Shown here: piece by piece, positions 44,965-57,169 of the stretch
Numbering within the stretch: position 1 is the first letter of the stretch
Layout: each line of letters opens with the position of its first letter
NCBI GenBank assembly: GCA_016800925.1
Contig: JABCPU010000285.1
Span: forward strand, 23,927 to 87,926
Origin: Suillus spraguei
Lineage: Eukaryota > Basidiomycota > Agaricomycetes > Boletales > Suillaceae
Direction of reading: 5' to 3'
Length of the DNA: 64,000 bases
The notes under the pieces: generated by a model
The model's database searches: none
The model's input: only the letters and a program-made list of their open reading frames with translations
Told to the model about the DNA's origin: nothing
Translations under genes and position numbers: made by a program

Positions 44965-47239
44965 ATGACCTCTCCTGTAAACGCTTCTTTCCCCACTGCC
45001 TACATTCACCCTGTCACCGAAGAAACTTATACTACCACTGACCACTATGCCGACCTCATCAGAAATATCAACGGAAACTCCTTCGTTGAAGCAGCCCTCC
45101 TTTGTCCTGGACACGCAACAGAGATTGAAAAAATCCTTACCGGCAAGGACGCGTTCGTCACTATCCTCCTTACCAATATCATCCGCACAGCCGCCCTTAT
45201 CGAAACCATTTGCAACGACGTCCACGACGATGCTGTTCGTCAGCAAATCTTACATTGTCAGAAACGCATTTGCTCTTACGGGCTGCTTCTCCTTCCCAAT
45301 TCTTTTAAGGCTGATGTTGAAATGGCTATTCACATCGTGGCCGAGTGTCATAAACCATACTTCTAATCTCAGATCCGACCATATCCAATCAGATCCAATC
45401 TATTCCATATCTGTCCGGTCCACAGATCCTGTCCGGACCACCCATCCGAATGTACTCACTTCTTGCACCTTAACTCCCTTGTGTATATCTGCGTCTATCT
45501 CCTTTCGTCATTCCTCCTGTTTCCGGTATTCCGGCTGTTTATATTTCCGTCCTGTGTTACTGATCCGTTTCCTGTGTTCATTTCTGATTCATGCTTACTG
45601 ATCCGCTGTGCATTAACTAATAGACTTCCGTTACACTTCATACATAGCCCTCGGTCCCGGACTTGCTGATTATCCGTCTTAGATACTTACAGTATATAAA
45701 CCACTTGTAAATCTCCGTAGAACCTTAGTTCAAATATCATCTTAGATTCTACTCATTCTGTTTCCTCCGGACTTAAGCCACTTTCCACTTTAAGTCACCT
45801 TCTGAGACTTAGGATTGATTCCTATAGTCTATATCTCCAACTTTGTCTTCGGATAGTCTACCTCCGTTAGTTTCTAGTTAGGAACTCGTTCCGAAGCTAG
45901 CCTTAATCTCTGTCCTCTTCTTACGTTCCGAACAACCTTTGGACATCTCATATCCGATACCTTCGGACACCCGGATCTGTCAGGCAACTCCTTCCAGGTC
46001 TTTGGACGAATAAACTCCTCCCTGAAATAAGGGGCATTACTCGAGAAAGGGGCACAGTGCACGAACTGAGGCCAAAGCCCTTCGGATCTCTCTCCCCTTG
46101 AGTACGGTCTTAACACCGAGCATCGAGCGGGTGTGGCGAGACCTCCCTCTCCACAAAGAGATCCACTCCCAATTCCTGCTCCTCCCACCTGCGATTCGGG
46201 CACTCGTTCTAATATCGCTGCCCTTACTGGCTTACTCGCTGCTGTTCAGGAAGCCAATAACACAGCTGACGCTATCATCAAAGAGCTTGAGGGAGCAACA
46301 GTTGACTCAAGAGAAGCGAGAGGACTGGTAGCTCGCTTAATTGACGCCATCCACCATTACGAAACACAACCCACACCATCGCCAATCAATGCTACCATCA
46401 TGCTTGATGAGGGCACAGAACCTCCTCATCTGTTCACCGAATGCCACGCCACACATGAAAAAGCAGTCGTAAATAATGCATTACACAATGAGCTTGCTGA
46501 GATTATCGCGCTTGGAAATCATGTAGCTGCCGAAGAACATAACAAGTCCATTGAAGTTGACACGCTTGGTCGACTTTTAAAAGACCTGCATATCCATCCT
46601 CCTATGGTCGTCCCTCACGATCTCAACTCTACCATCCCCATCCTCGTAGAAGCCCTAGGACCCACATTATCCTCAGACCCAAACGAACTGCTAGCTGCAG
46701 CCATCGTAACACCAGCGTCCTCTATTTACACTATTGATGATCATCAAATCGACGACATTCGCTCTAGTAACGAGCGAGCCCTTAGACGTATCACTCGTAA
46801 ACACGGAAAGAAACAAACACGTTCTACAAGCCCTCACCATCGCACTGTCGCCCCAACTCCGCTTCGACAAGCACGCTCCAATCCTGACGAAAACATGAAG
46901 TGCCGCGTCTGCGGATTACTTGGGCATCATCAGAAGAATTGTGCGGAGTACCAGTGCGGAGTCTGTCAATACTGGTCGCCTACTCACTTATCCATTTACT
47001 GTCCTCAACGAGTTGGAACTCCTCCTTTCACTCTAACTTGGAAGGATGATGGGTTCTACGATGCGCTTCGTTCTTGGGAACGACAGCTTGACGATGAACG
47101 AACTCGAGCAGCAGAAAGGCAGGATTCGAAACGACATGCTGGTGCTGAAGAAGCTAAGTACATGAGGAGTGGATCGGTCCTTGATGAGAATTACGAGTAT
47201 AGTGACGATCCTATCTATTATGCTAACCAGAGTGAGTAA
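44965..47239 (+). pseudogene. Third ORF (zinc-knuckle) of A2, interrupted by a solo B LTR
   Basis: The ORF begins MTSPVNASFPTAYIHPVT at 44965 and is clearly diverged from A1 and A3. It runs to the solo LTR at 45346 and resumes at about 46121, continuing through PPSPQRD, coiled and linker segments to CRVCGLLGHHQKNC and CGVCQYWSPTHLSIYC. The end is YYANQSE at 47239. Apart from the insertion, the frame is open across both halves even though Pol of the same copy is full of stops. Conserved cysteine and histidine positions across A1, A2 and A3 support a real protein. Function is unknown. Confidence 0.78.
45346..46115 (+). repeat. Solo LTR of Gypsy B inside A2
   Basis: 770 bp, TGTCATAAACCATAC to GTCTTAACA, flanked by the 5-bp repeat CCGAG (45341-45345 and 46116-46120). 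No internal sequence is left, so it arose by LTR-LTR recombination of a complete B insertion. It gives the uninterrupted reference for the B LTR. TATATAAA at 45693 and AGTTCAAATAT at 45727 are 34 nt apart. Confidence 0.92.
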
Positions 47240-47509
47240 AGTCGGTGACTTTACATGTAAAACGGGGGTAATGTTACAGTCGTATGTACCCCTATTCATT
47301 TTCTCGTCTCCTTTACCTTGTATATTACATAACAAGACTCAGACTCATATGCTTAACGCATCTGTACTATAGTTGCCTTCCTTCTTTGGATACGTACTAA
47401 CATTCCCACATCTCTCTTGGTCCATGCGCACATATTGGCTTATTTAAGCACGATGTATTATGCTTGTATACTTTACTTTAATCTTACTGGGTTTTACCTG
47501 GAATATCCT

Positions 47510-47986
47510 TGTTACAATTGTATGTACCCCTATTCATTTTCTCTTCTGTTCCCTTTCTTGTATATCTTGTCACGTGACTCTGACTCATATGCTCAACGCA
47601 TCTGTACAAACACATGCCTTCCTTATTAGGATACACAGTTACGTTCTCACGGTTACTTGGTCTGTGCGCACATATTGGCCTATTTAAGCACAGTGTACTT
47701 ATAGTAGATTCTTTACTTTAATCTTACTGGGTTTTACCTGGAATCTCCTTCGCTTAGGTCTCCAACCTAAGTCATCTTGAATCGTCTCTAAGTCTAAGCA
47801 CTCCTTAGCCTTAGTCTCTATTCTCGCGGACACCTCTTAGACTTGTCTTTGAGGCTGAACCCTTGATCGTACTCGGAACGCGTTCCTTGTACTTTCACCT
47901 TGTCCTCTTCTGGACATTGTAAGAACTCCCAGCAGACCGTCTGTGTCTTTTCACTGTCGCTGGTGATGCCACCCCAGTTCGTAACA
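47510..47986 (+). repeat. 5' LTR of A3
   Basis: 477 bp, TGTTACAATTGTATG to GTTCGTAACA. It carries the TATA box, self-primer motif and the CTTAGGT/ACCTAAG hairpin. It has lost four CpG sites that the 3' LTR keeps. Confidence 0.94.
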
Positions 47987-48186
47987 AAAGATTAAAGTCC
48001 ATTTTGATCGTCGACTATCTAGTCTTCGACCCCGAACCCTGATCGCTTAAGATCAGCAGACTAGCGTACGCTTACGCTGAGCAGATTGTCAAGAGGAAGC
48101 CCCCTGACAGAAGAAAGCCCTGATGGACAGCAAGACAGTGCGTGTAGGCACCGAGAAAGTATAACTCATCAGAAGAATCATCAACC

Positions 48187-49023
48187 ATGTCGACCAAAGA
48201 ATTCGAATACAAGATCGGTCAACCGATTGGTTTTGATGGAGATCGCGATAACTCTCGCGAGTTTATCCAGTCGTGCAACTTGCACTTTGACATCAATGAA
48301 AAGCTTTACACCACTGACAAGCAGAAGATCATCTACATAACATCCTTTATGACCGAAAGGAATGCCAAATCTTGGAAGGAACAATTCCTTGAACACGCCC
48401 AATCTACCGACACTTCCGGACAAAAAGTTGGTTATGGGACGATGGCGGATTTTATGAAGAGCTTCAAAGAAGCATTCGAACCAGTGGATACCAAAGGAAC
48501 TGCGCTCACTAGACTAAGAGATCTCAAACAAGGAACTGGAGATCTCCACACCTATGTCGCTGACTTTGAGGCACTTGCAGCCAAGGCTCAAATCACCGAC
48601 AATGCAACGAAGATCCAGTTCTTCCAAGACGGCCTTAATTGGGGTATCCTTACAAAGCTTTTCAATACAGGAGATGTCTCCGAAATATTCAGAGAAGTTG
48701 TGTTGCAATGCGTTGCTATTGACAACGCCCATCATCGACTTCAAGCCATGAGGACGCGTCATGTTCCACAACAAAAGAAGAAGAACTATGGGAATGCACG
48801 GTATATTCCGAACCGTGATTCTAACGCAATGGTTGTAGATCGAATCTCCGATACGGAGAGATCCGAATGCATGAAGAAAGGGCAATGCTTCGGATGCAGG
48901 AAGACAGGACACCGCATCCACAACTGTCCTGACAGAAAGAAGAAGACCCCACTCTGACAAACTGAAGTCAAAGGAGAAGAAGAGGATGAAGAAACAGTCA
49001 GACGGATTGTCCAGGATTTTTAA
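48187..49023 (+). pseudogene. Gag polyprotein, Gypsy A3, one nonsense codon
   Basis: Aligns fully with A1 Gag, with knuckle CFGCRKTGHRIHNC. A TGA at 48955-48957 replaces the arginine codon found in A1, cutting the protein to 256 residues just after the knuckle. The original frame would end with TAA at 49021-49023. That stop overlaps the ATG of pol as TAATG, an arrangement suited to reinitiation or a minus-one frame change. The truncated Gag keeps the structural region and the knuckle, so it could still work. Confidence 0.88.
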
Positions 49024-52000
49024 TGTGGAGAAACAAAGATTCGACGTATGTTTCTCCCAATGTAATACTAAGACTTGTACACGCTGTAGGTGAAAGAAAA
49101 GAACTTCGTGTCCCTATCACCCTTCACTCGCGTACTCGCTTGAAATCCGTCGACACCACCACTGTTATCAATTCAGGAGCAGCGGGAACATTCATCTCCA
49201 AGGAGTTTGTGAAACTCCATCAAATCACACGACGAAAACTCAAAACACCATTTCGAGTTACAACGGCGGATGGAACCCTTATAAAAGGAGGACCAATTAC
49301 GCATTACTGTCTTCTTGTGGTCAAGATTGACGAACGAACCATGTATGGAAAATTCAACATTACCAAACTAGGAAGGAGAGATCAAATCCTTCTTGGAATT
49401 CCATGGTTACAAGCAATGAACCCAATTATAGATTGGGCTGCTGAAACACTTATCCTTTCACAAACAGAGAAATCAGATGAAATCGAAATCGATTTGGACG
49501 AAGATCGAAAGAAGAACGGGTTGCCCCGACTCTTCAATCATCACACCAGATGGCAACATCCCCGTCTTCCAAAGCCCTTCATCATTGATGTCCCTGAAAA
49601 CCCTGAACCCGAAGTATGAATGCCACGTACTACAGAACCTACTCCACGTGTACAACTGCCGCGAGCAGTATCACCAATCCCTCGTGCAGAGAAGCGCAAG
49701 AATGAATCTGAACCCGAATATCGGGCTGGACAAGAACCTATTGAGCAACGGCCAATAGAAGAACAGAAACATGGAAAAAGAAAAGCTGAAGAAGAGATCT
49801 CAGGACGGGATACCAACATACCAAAACTATCCAAGTTCTACGTTCCTCCGAAAACTCTTTCAGCTTCAATTGAAGAAACCCCCGATGAAGAAGAACCCGT
49901 GCCCTCGTTGATCCCAACAGAGGATGATGACCAATTCAACACTATGCAAGATGTCTGGCATGCACCAGAAGTACGCGAAATCTCCTCTTATGAGCTTGGA
50001 GATGGAGAATTCCTTGTGGAGTATGATACTGACGGAGTCAGCATGAGGATTATAGAGGAAGTATCCATGGATACACCTTTGACACGTGATGGAACTTCCA
50101 AACTCGAACAATCCTCCAACTACTCCACAGTTCCCCTTCCTCCTCCTAAATACAGCAACAAGGCTCAGGAATTTGCCACGGATGAGAAGGAAAAGAAAAA
50201 GAAATCCTTCGAAGAATTGGTCCCCGATTATTTGCATGACTTCGCAGACGTCTTTGCCAAAGACGGATTGAACAAACTACCCCCTGAGCGCCCTGGTATC
50301 GATCATCGGATTGACACCAAACCAGGTTTTATTCCCCGTACGTCTAAGGTCTACCCGCTATCAGAAAAAGAACGCGCTGCTGTCAAAATGTTTATCGATG
50401 AAAACGTCGCGAAAGGATTCATCTCAGAATCGAAGTCACCTCAAGCTAGTGGCTTCTTCTTTGTGGGAAAGAAAAGTGGAGAATTGCGTCCCTGTCAAGA
50501 TTATCGCTACATTAATGATTGGACAGTCAAGAACGCATACCCGCTCCCGCTCCCTATCTCTCTTGTCGCACGTCTTCACAACGCACAATTCTTTACGAAA
50601 ATGGATATCCGGTCCGGCTATAACAATATTCGCATCCATCCTGATGATAGGTGGAAAGCTGCTTTTACCACGGAATTCGGCCTCTTCGAACCGAACGTTA
50701 TGTTCTTCGGTCTTTGTAATTCTCCAGCAACCTTCCAAGCATACATGAATCGCACCTTTCAACAAGAAATCAATGAAGGATGGATGGTTATCTACATGGA
50801 CAATATCCTAATTTTCTCTACAACAATGGCAGAACACCGCGAAAGGACTAGATGGGTTTTGATGAAGATACGGAAAGAACACCTGTTCTTGAAACCAGAG
50901 AAATGCACCTTCGATGCAGAAGAAGTGGAATACCTCGGAATGATAATTCGCCCCGGACAAATTGCTATGGATACCGCCAAGACCAAGGGAATCTCCGAAT
51001 GGCCAGTCCCGAAATCTGTAAAAGATGTTCGGTCATTCCTCGGTTTTTGCAACTTCTACCGCACGTTCATTTCCCATTATTCTGACATCGCTCGACCCCT
51101 TATCGATTTAACAAAGAAAGATAAGGCCTTTGAATGGACAACTGAATGTATGGACACCTTTGAAGAACTGAAACGACGCTTCACATCTCAACCAGTACTC
51201 CGTAACCCTGATCCTTCCCGACAATTTGCTATTGCTACCGACGCTTCACTCATAGCAACTGGTGGAGTTCTCCTGCAGACTGATGAGAATGGTGTTTATC
51301 ACCCCTGTGCGTACCTCTCGCAGTCGTTAAACCCCGCGGAACGCAACTATCAGATCTTTGATCGGGAACTCCTTGCCGTAATCCGGGCATTGAACGAATG
51401 GCGTCATTATCTCGAAGGAAACTCACACCCTGTCCTGGTATTCACCGACCACAAGAACCTTCTGTACTTTAGAAGTGCACAGAAGCTTACCCGTCGCCAA
51501 GCATGTTGGCAATTGATTTTGTCTATCTATGACATTGAACTGCATCATGTTGCAGGTACTAAATTAGCAGTACCTGATGCGCTTTCTTGCCGACCCGATT
51601 ATGATTCCGGCAAAGACGATAACGAGGACCAGACCCTCCTCCCTGACGCTCTATTTGTTCGTCTTATTGACACCGACTTGAAGGACGTGCTGTCCTCCTC
51701 TGACCCCCTCGACGACCCTGTCTTCAAAACAGCATCTGATGCCCTTGATGGCGTGTGCCTTCCCCCTATGAAATCGGCACTCTCTGACTGGAAGATTGAG
51801 GAGAACGTCCTCTATTTTAAGAATCGCGCCTATGTTCCACCGGCGCATCGCTCCGATATCCTGAAAAGGTATCATGATCATCCTACCGCGGGACATCCCG
51901 GTAGGTTCAAAACTGAAGAACTCGTTAAACGAGAAGCCTGGTGGCCTGCTATGGGCTCTTATATTCGGAAATACATCGAAGGTTGTGCCCTTTGTCAACA

Positions 52001-53117
52001 AATGAAAGCGGATACTCACCCCGTTCGACCCCCGCTTACCCCGATTTCCTCATCTGCGACTCAGCCTTTCTCCCAGGTCTCTGTTGACCTCATCACTGAT
52101 CTCCCTGTCTCTGGAGGCTTTGACAGTATCATGGTCGTGGTAGACCATGGCCTTACGAAGGGGGTAATTATTACCCCTTGTTTGAAAACCATCACTTCAG
52201 AAGGTGTGGCTAAGCTATTTTTAAAACATGTTTACCGACGATTTGGACTCCATGACAAAGTCATCTCGGATCGAGGACCGCAATTCCTATCTCGCTTCTC
52301 AAAGGAACTTGCCAGACTTCTCGACTATGTCATCGCTCCATCCATGGCTTACCACCCACAGACTGATGGCCAAACTGAAAGGCTAAATCAAGAACTTGAA
52401 ACATACCTCCGCATCTACTGCTGTAACAACCCCGAAGATTGGGTAGAACATCTACCAATCGCCGAATTCGTCCACAACCACCAAAAACACGATGCAAGGA
52501 ATGCATCACCCTTTTATCTAATGATGGGATATGAACCACGCGCCATCCCTCATCTTATCCCCGATTCATCAGTCCCTGCAGCAGAAGACCAAGTACGATC
52601 TCTGCAGAAGATAAGAGAAGAAGCAATCGCCTGTCATAACATTGCAATGCAGACAATGGCCGAACGATCCCGAGGAGATAAGTACACCCCATGGAAGATT
52701 GGAGATAAGGTTTGGCTATCTGCTGCCAATCTTAGACTCAAACTTCCATCAAAGAAACTCGCCCCGAAGCGATACGGACCTTTCCCAATCATCGATGTCT
52801 TATCTCCCATCACGTTCATGCTCAAGCTCCCTCCGCAGTGGAAAATCCACCCCACGTTCCATGCTTCTGTCTTATCATCCTATAGCGAAACAGACGTACA
52901 CGGCCCGAACTTCACTGAACCACCACCTGATATCATCGAAGAAGAAGAAGAATATGAAATAGAAGCAATTCTTTCTCACAAAGGAACCAGCATTCGCCGA
53001 CGTTATCTCGTTTCTTGGAAAGGATATTCATCGGGAGATAACGAATGGCTCCCAGAAAAGAACTTGAAGAACTCCGCTCGAATCCTGAATGCTTATAAGA
53101 AGCAGCATGCCCTCTGA
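49023..53117 (+). pseudogene. Pol polyprotein, Gypsy A3, one nonsense codon and a mutated RT motif
   Basis: The first frame, 49023-49619, holds protease, but the motif reads INSGAAGTF, with Asn in place of the catalytic Asp of the DSG triad. It ends in TGA where A1 has an arginine-type codon. The frame then runs uninterrupted for 1165 codons from 49620 through RT, RNase H, the integrase zinc region, the integrase core and the chromodomain (SWKGYSSGDNEWLPE). The RT catalytic motif is YMDN (about 50795), not YMDD. Several arginines are cysteine or histidine-type relative to A1, consistent with CpG decay. Despite its length it is unlikely to make active protease or reverse transcriptase, though the integrase looks complete. 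Confidence 0.9.
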
Positions 53118-53169
53118 TTACCCTCAGTCAATCAACTCGCACTAGCATTTGATCAACTACTATCTTGAA

Positions 53170-54595
53170 ATGTCTTTCCCCACCACCTACATCACACCCG
53201 TCATCGCTGCCACCAATGACTCTGACTCCGAAACTGAACAATACGGAACCCTTACCGCTGAAATCGACAACACCTCTTACATTGAAGCCGCCATTCTCTG
53301 TGAAGGACACGCCCTCGAAATCGAAAGAATCCTCACTGAAAGAGGTGCTTTCCCTGCCCTACTCCTTGTCAACATCATCCGTACTGCAGCCCTTATTGAA
53401 GCCACTGCCAAAGACACAACAGAAGTTACACTCCGTCACCGTTTCCTTCATTTGCAAAAACGCATTCGTGCTTACGCTATGTTGTTGCTTCCCAATTCTT
53501 TTAAGAATGATGTTGAAGAAGCTATTCACATTATCGCCAAACGTCGAGCAGGCGTTGCTCGACCTCCCTCTCCGCAGGAAGATACGCCACTTCCTATCCC
53601 AGCACCGGCTTCTTCACGCATTTATTCTAGTCTTGACGCCTTTACTGGCCTATACACTGCTGTCCAAGAGATCGGACAACTCACCAACACAGTTGTCGAA
53701 ACTATTCAACAGTCAGTCGCTGAAACAAGAGCAGCCAGAAACTTAGTAGAAGAAACTATCACCGACCTCCAGCAAGCGCAAGTTGACCTTGCCTCTCCAC
53801 GAACCCCATCTCCAATTCAACAACCGATCTCATCGCCTTCCGATATCGTCTCTCATGAACATCCTACATGGCTATATGAACCATGCACAAAAGAACAATG
53901 TGAGGCTGCAAAGAGATTGGGGATCCCTACCGCTGAGTTAGTCGTGCTTGGCCCCCAACTTCGCGATCTTTGCATACATCCTCCTATGTCTATCCCGTCT
54001 TCATTTGGCCCTATGGATCCTGTCTCGCCAATCCTAGTAAAAGATTTTGGCGTTACTTCTCCTTCCTCCTCTGACGAATTACTCGTGATTGCCGAACGGG
54101 AAACTACCCCTGACCTTCCCGCGTCGGCATACACTCTTTCATCCTCTCAACAAGCACAACTTAGACGCACCAACACCCTTGCCCACTAGTCCCACACCTA
54201 TCATTTCACCGTCACCCTTATGCAAAGTCCACTCTAACCCCGACGAAAACATGAAGTGTCGTGTCTGCGGACTACTCGGACATCGTCAGAAGAATTGTGC
54301 GGAATATCAGTGCAAGATTTGCAGATATTGGTCGCCTACTCACTTGTCCATTTATTGTCCACGGAGAGTCGGACCCCCTCCCTTCGAGTTAACCTGGAAA
54401 GATGAAGGATTCTACGATGCACTTCACATTTGGGAGAAGCAACTTGATGATGAACGAATTCAAGTAGAAAAGAGAAAGGACTCTAAATGGCGCGCCGGTC
54501 TTGAAGAAGCTGCATATATGAGGAGTGGTTCCATTGCTGATGAAGACTACGACTATAGTGATGATCCCATTTACTATGCGAACCAAGATGAGTAA
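53170..54595 (+). pseudogene. Third ORF (zinc-knuckle) of A3, internally deleted
   Basis: Begins MSFPTTYITPVIAATND at 53170 and aligns with A1 ORF3. At about 54183 some 45 nt are missing relative to A1, removing the basic patch KKKGKKRARS and shifting the frame. The first frame stops at 54189 and the knuckle-bearing half continues to 54595. CRVCGLLGHRQKNC, CKICRYWSPTHLSIYC and the acidic end YYANQDE are conserved. Confidence 0.78.
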
Positions 54596-54627
54596 AATCG
54601 GTGACTTTACTTGTAAAAAGGGGGTAA

Positions 54628-55104
54628 TGTTACAATCGTATGTACCCCTATTCATTTTCTCTTCTGTTCCCTTTCTTGTATATCTTGTCACGTGACTCTG
54701 ACTCATATGCTCAACGCATCTGTACAAACACATGCCTTCCTTATTAGGATACGCAGTTACGTTCTCACGGTTACTTGGTCTGTGCGCACATATTGGCCTA
54801 TTTAAGCACAGTGTACTTATAGTAGATTCTTTACTTTAATCTTACTGGGTTTTACCTGGAATCTCCTTCGCTTAGGTCTCCAACCTAAGTCGTCTTGAAT
54901 CGTCTCTAAGTCTAAGCACTCCTTAGCCTTAGTCTCTATTCTCGCGGACACCTCTTAGACTTGTCTTTGAGGCTGAACCCTTGATCGTACTCGGAACGCG
55001 TTCCTTGTACTTTCACCTTGTCCTCTTCTGGACATTGTAAGAACTCCCAGCAGACCGTCTGTGTCTTTTCACTGTCGCTGGTGACGCCACCCCAGTTCGT
55101 AACA
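54628..55104 (+). repeat. 3' LTR of A3
   Basis: 477 bp, preceded by the polypurine tract AAAAAGGGGGTAA and followed by ATCCT. It keeps CpG at the four positions that differ from the 5' LTR. Confidence 0.94.
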
Positions 55105-55716
55105 ATCCTTCGCTTAGGTCTCCAACCTAAGTCGTCTTGAATTGTCTCTAAGTCTAAGCACTCCTTAGTCTTAGTCTCTATTCTAGTAGAACCTCTTAGA
55201 CTTGTCTTCAAGGCCGAACCCTTGATCATACTCGGAACGCGTTCCTTGTATGTCCATCTTGTCCTTTTGGACATTGAAGAACTTCCCAGCAGACCGTCTG
55301 TGTCTTTTCACTGTCGCTGGAGACGCCATCCCAGTTCGTAACAGAACCTTAGTTCAAATATCATCTTAGATTCTGCTCATTCTGCTTCCTCCAGACTTAA
55401 GCCACTTTCCGCTCTAAGTCATCTTCCGAGACTTGGGATTGATTTTTATAGTCTATATCTCCAACTCTATCTTCAGATAGTCTATCTCTGTTAGTTTCTA
55501 GTTAGGAACTCATTCCAAAGCTAGTCTTAATCTTTGTTCTATTCCTACGTTCCAGATAACCTTCGGATGTCCAGATCCGTCATGCAACTTTTTCTGGATC
55601 TTTGGACATATAACTTCTCCCTGAAATAAGGGGCATTACTCAGGAAAGGGGCACAGTGCACGAACTGAGGCCAAAGCCCTTCGGATCTCTCTACCTTTGA
55701 GTACGGTCTTAACAGT

Positions 55717-55727
55717 ATATTCGAACT
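55717..55727 (+). promoter_or_regulatory. Primer-binding site, self-priming type (family B)
   Basis: ATATTCGAACT starts 2 nt after the LTR end. It pairs with AGTTCAAATAT in the LTR (55351-55361; also 45727-45737 in the solo LTR) at 10 of 11 positions. The one mismatch is the site where a CpG would have become CpA. The LTR motif is 34 nt past the TATA box once the A2 insertion is removed. Confidence 0.55.
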
Positions 55728-55767
55728 CACACCTTTCTGAGTAACATTCTCTACACCATCCCACGTC

Positions 55768-57060
55768 ATGCCTCCCCATAAAACTCAGAACACTCTCCGC
55801 GGAGCCAAACTTGGTCCCATCCAACGAGATCTGACACCCATCATCCAAACATTCACCAGCTTCTCTCAACACCATGCGAGCATGAGCGATATAGGTCAAA
55901 GCATCTCTGCGTGTCAAGCCAGACCGGATCCGGTTACACCAACTCGGAACACGGATGACCCAGACACTAATTCACGCCCGACCATTTGCTTTGATGACGA
56001 GTTGCACAGCAACCCACCAGACAATGGAGGTGATGATCCGGACGACGAGGATCTGGATGATGAAGAAGATCATAACCATCTGAACCCTCAGGACTGGGTC
56101 TTAGCTCAACTATCCATAGCCATTAATCACCTCACTCACAGTAGCTGTCGTACCACCACCATGGACGACAGCAAAGTCAAAATCCATGAACCGGATACCT
56201 TCGACGGATCCAAGCCTTGCAAGCTCCAAGCATTCTTCGTCCAATGTGAGCTCAACTTCCAGAGCAAACCTAACGTGTTCTGTTCTGGACACGCTAAGGT
56301 CAACTTCGCCCAATCTTACCTCAAGGGTATGGCGCTCGAGTGGTTCAAACCAGATCTCCTTTCGGACGGATATAGCAACCATCCAGACTGGATGGATGAC
56401 TACTCTGAGTTCATGCTTGAGCTCCAAACCAACTTCGGACCTCATGATCCCTCCGGAGATGCGGAAATGCAGCTAGAACAGCTCCATATGCGTGACGGAC
56501 AATGCATCAACAAGTACGTTGTAGAATTTCAGCAACTTGCCTCCCAAGTACGAGAATGGGGAGACGGAGCTCTACGACGCCAATTCTACAATGGACTTCC
56601 AGCCCGAAACAAAGATGAGATTAGTCGCATGGGTAAACCCACTACCCTTTCAGAGTTCAAGACTTTCGCCCAGACCATCGACGCTCGCTACTGGGAGCAG
56701 AGGGGCGAAGTCACCTGAGAGAGTAAAGTCACCTCTTCCAATCCTCCTAGGCAGTCAGCATCTGACCAGACAAACTCCAACTCATCCAGATCCGATACGC
56801 CCAAATTCAATAAGCCTACATCCTCTACAACCTCCTCTGCCCCGAAGGCTTCGGATCTTCCTAGCATTGTTGGTATGGATGGGAAGCTAACCCCCCAGGA
56901 GCGTCAGAGACGTATCGACAAAAGGCTCTGTATGTTCTGCGGCAGGCCTGGTCACACTGCCCGAGACTGTACCAAATCCACTTCACATGCTGCCAAAGGC
57001 CGTGCTACCATGCTCACTCCAGAAACTGATCCGGAAGCCTCGGACGAGGCAAAAAATTAG
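55768..57060 (+). pseudogene. Gag polyprotein, Gypsy B, one nonsense codon
   Basis: The frame 55768-56718 encodes a Gag with an acidic N-terminal region (DDEDLDDEEDHN), then the capsid-like block FDGSKPCKLQAFFVQCELNF, MALEWFKPDLLSDG and KYVVEFQQLASQVREWGD. It ends in TGA at 56716-56718. The same coding sequence appears to continue in another segment, 56875-57060, with the CCHC knuckle CMFCGRPGHTARDC. This type of Gag differs from that of family A. The protein is broken before its nucleic-acid-binding part. Confidence 0.85.
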
Positions 57061-57169
57061 TCTGTGACCCTCCTGACTCCGTGCGGGATGAGGGTCACAT
57101 TGGCCCAACCCATACAACAGAGCTTCACTCAATGCTGTAACTCTTCCTGACCCGAACTCTCTATGTCCA

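Larger units (their letters stand above)
47510..55104 (+). mobile_element. Ty3/Gypsy retrotransposon, copy A3 (complete, nested in the A2 3' LTR)
   Basis: 7595 bp with 477-bp LTRs and the 5-bp target repeat ATCCT. The LTRs differ at about four positions that I can see, all CpG in the 3' copy and TpG or CpA in the 5' copy. The internal order is the same as A1, and it retains the longest pol frame of the three A copies. A TATTTAAG (47681), self-primer motif (47715-47725) and primer-binding site (47988-47998) are all present. Confidence 0.95.
37786..55343 (+). mobile_element. Ty3/Gypsy retrotransposon, copy A2 (decayed, host of three insertions)
   Basis: Inserted in the B LTR with the 5-bp repeat GAACC (37781-37785 and 55344-55348). 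Its own sequence is about 7.56 kb once Tc1 copy 2 (42364-43980), the solo B LTR (45346-46115) and A3 (47510-55104) are removed. It is the most degraded A copy. Gag is still open, while Pol has many stops, several of them TGA at conserved arginine codons. Confidence 0.93.
47272..55343 (+). repeat. 3' LTR of A2, split by A3
   Basis: The left piece is 47272-47509 and the right piece 55110-55343. The break is marked by the target repeat ATCCT (47505-47509 and 55105-55109) of the A3 insertion. The right piece ends GTTCGTAACA and is followed by GAACC. Confidence 0.92.
36433..55714 (+). repeat. 5' LTR of Gypsy B, broken into three pieces
   Basis: The own pieces are 36433-36747, 37722-37785 and 55349-55714, together about 745 bp. 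They align in order with the uninterrupted 770-bp solo LTR at 45346-46115. A TATA box TATATAAA lies at 37754-37761. Confidence 0.88.

Noticed and set aside
54936..55274. 112-codon ORF crossing the A3 and A2 3' LTR junction
   Set aside because: Lies entirely in LTR sequence and spans an insertion junction; not a gene.
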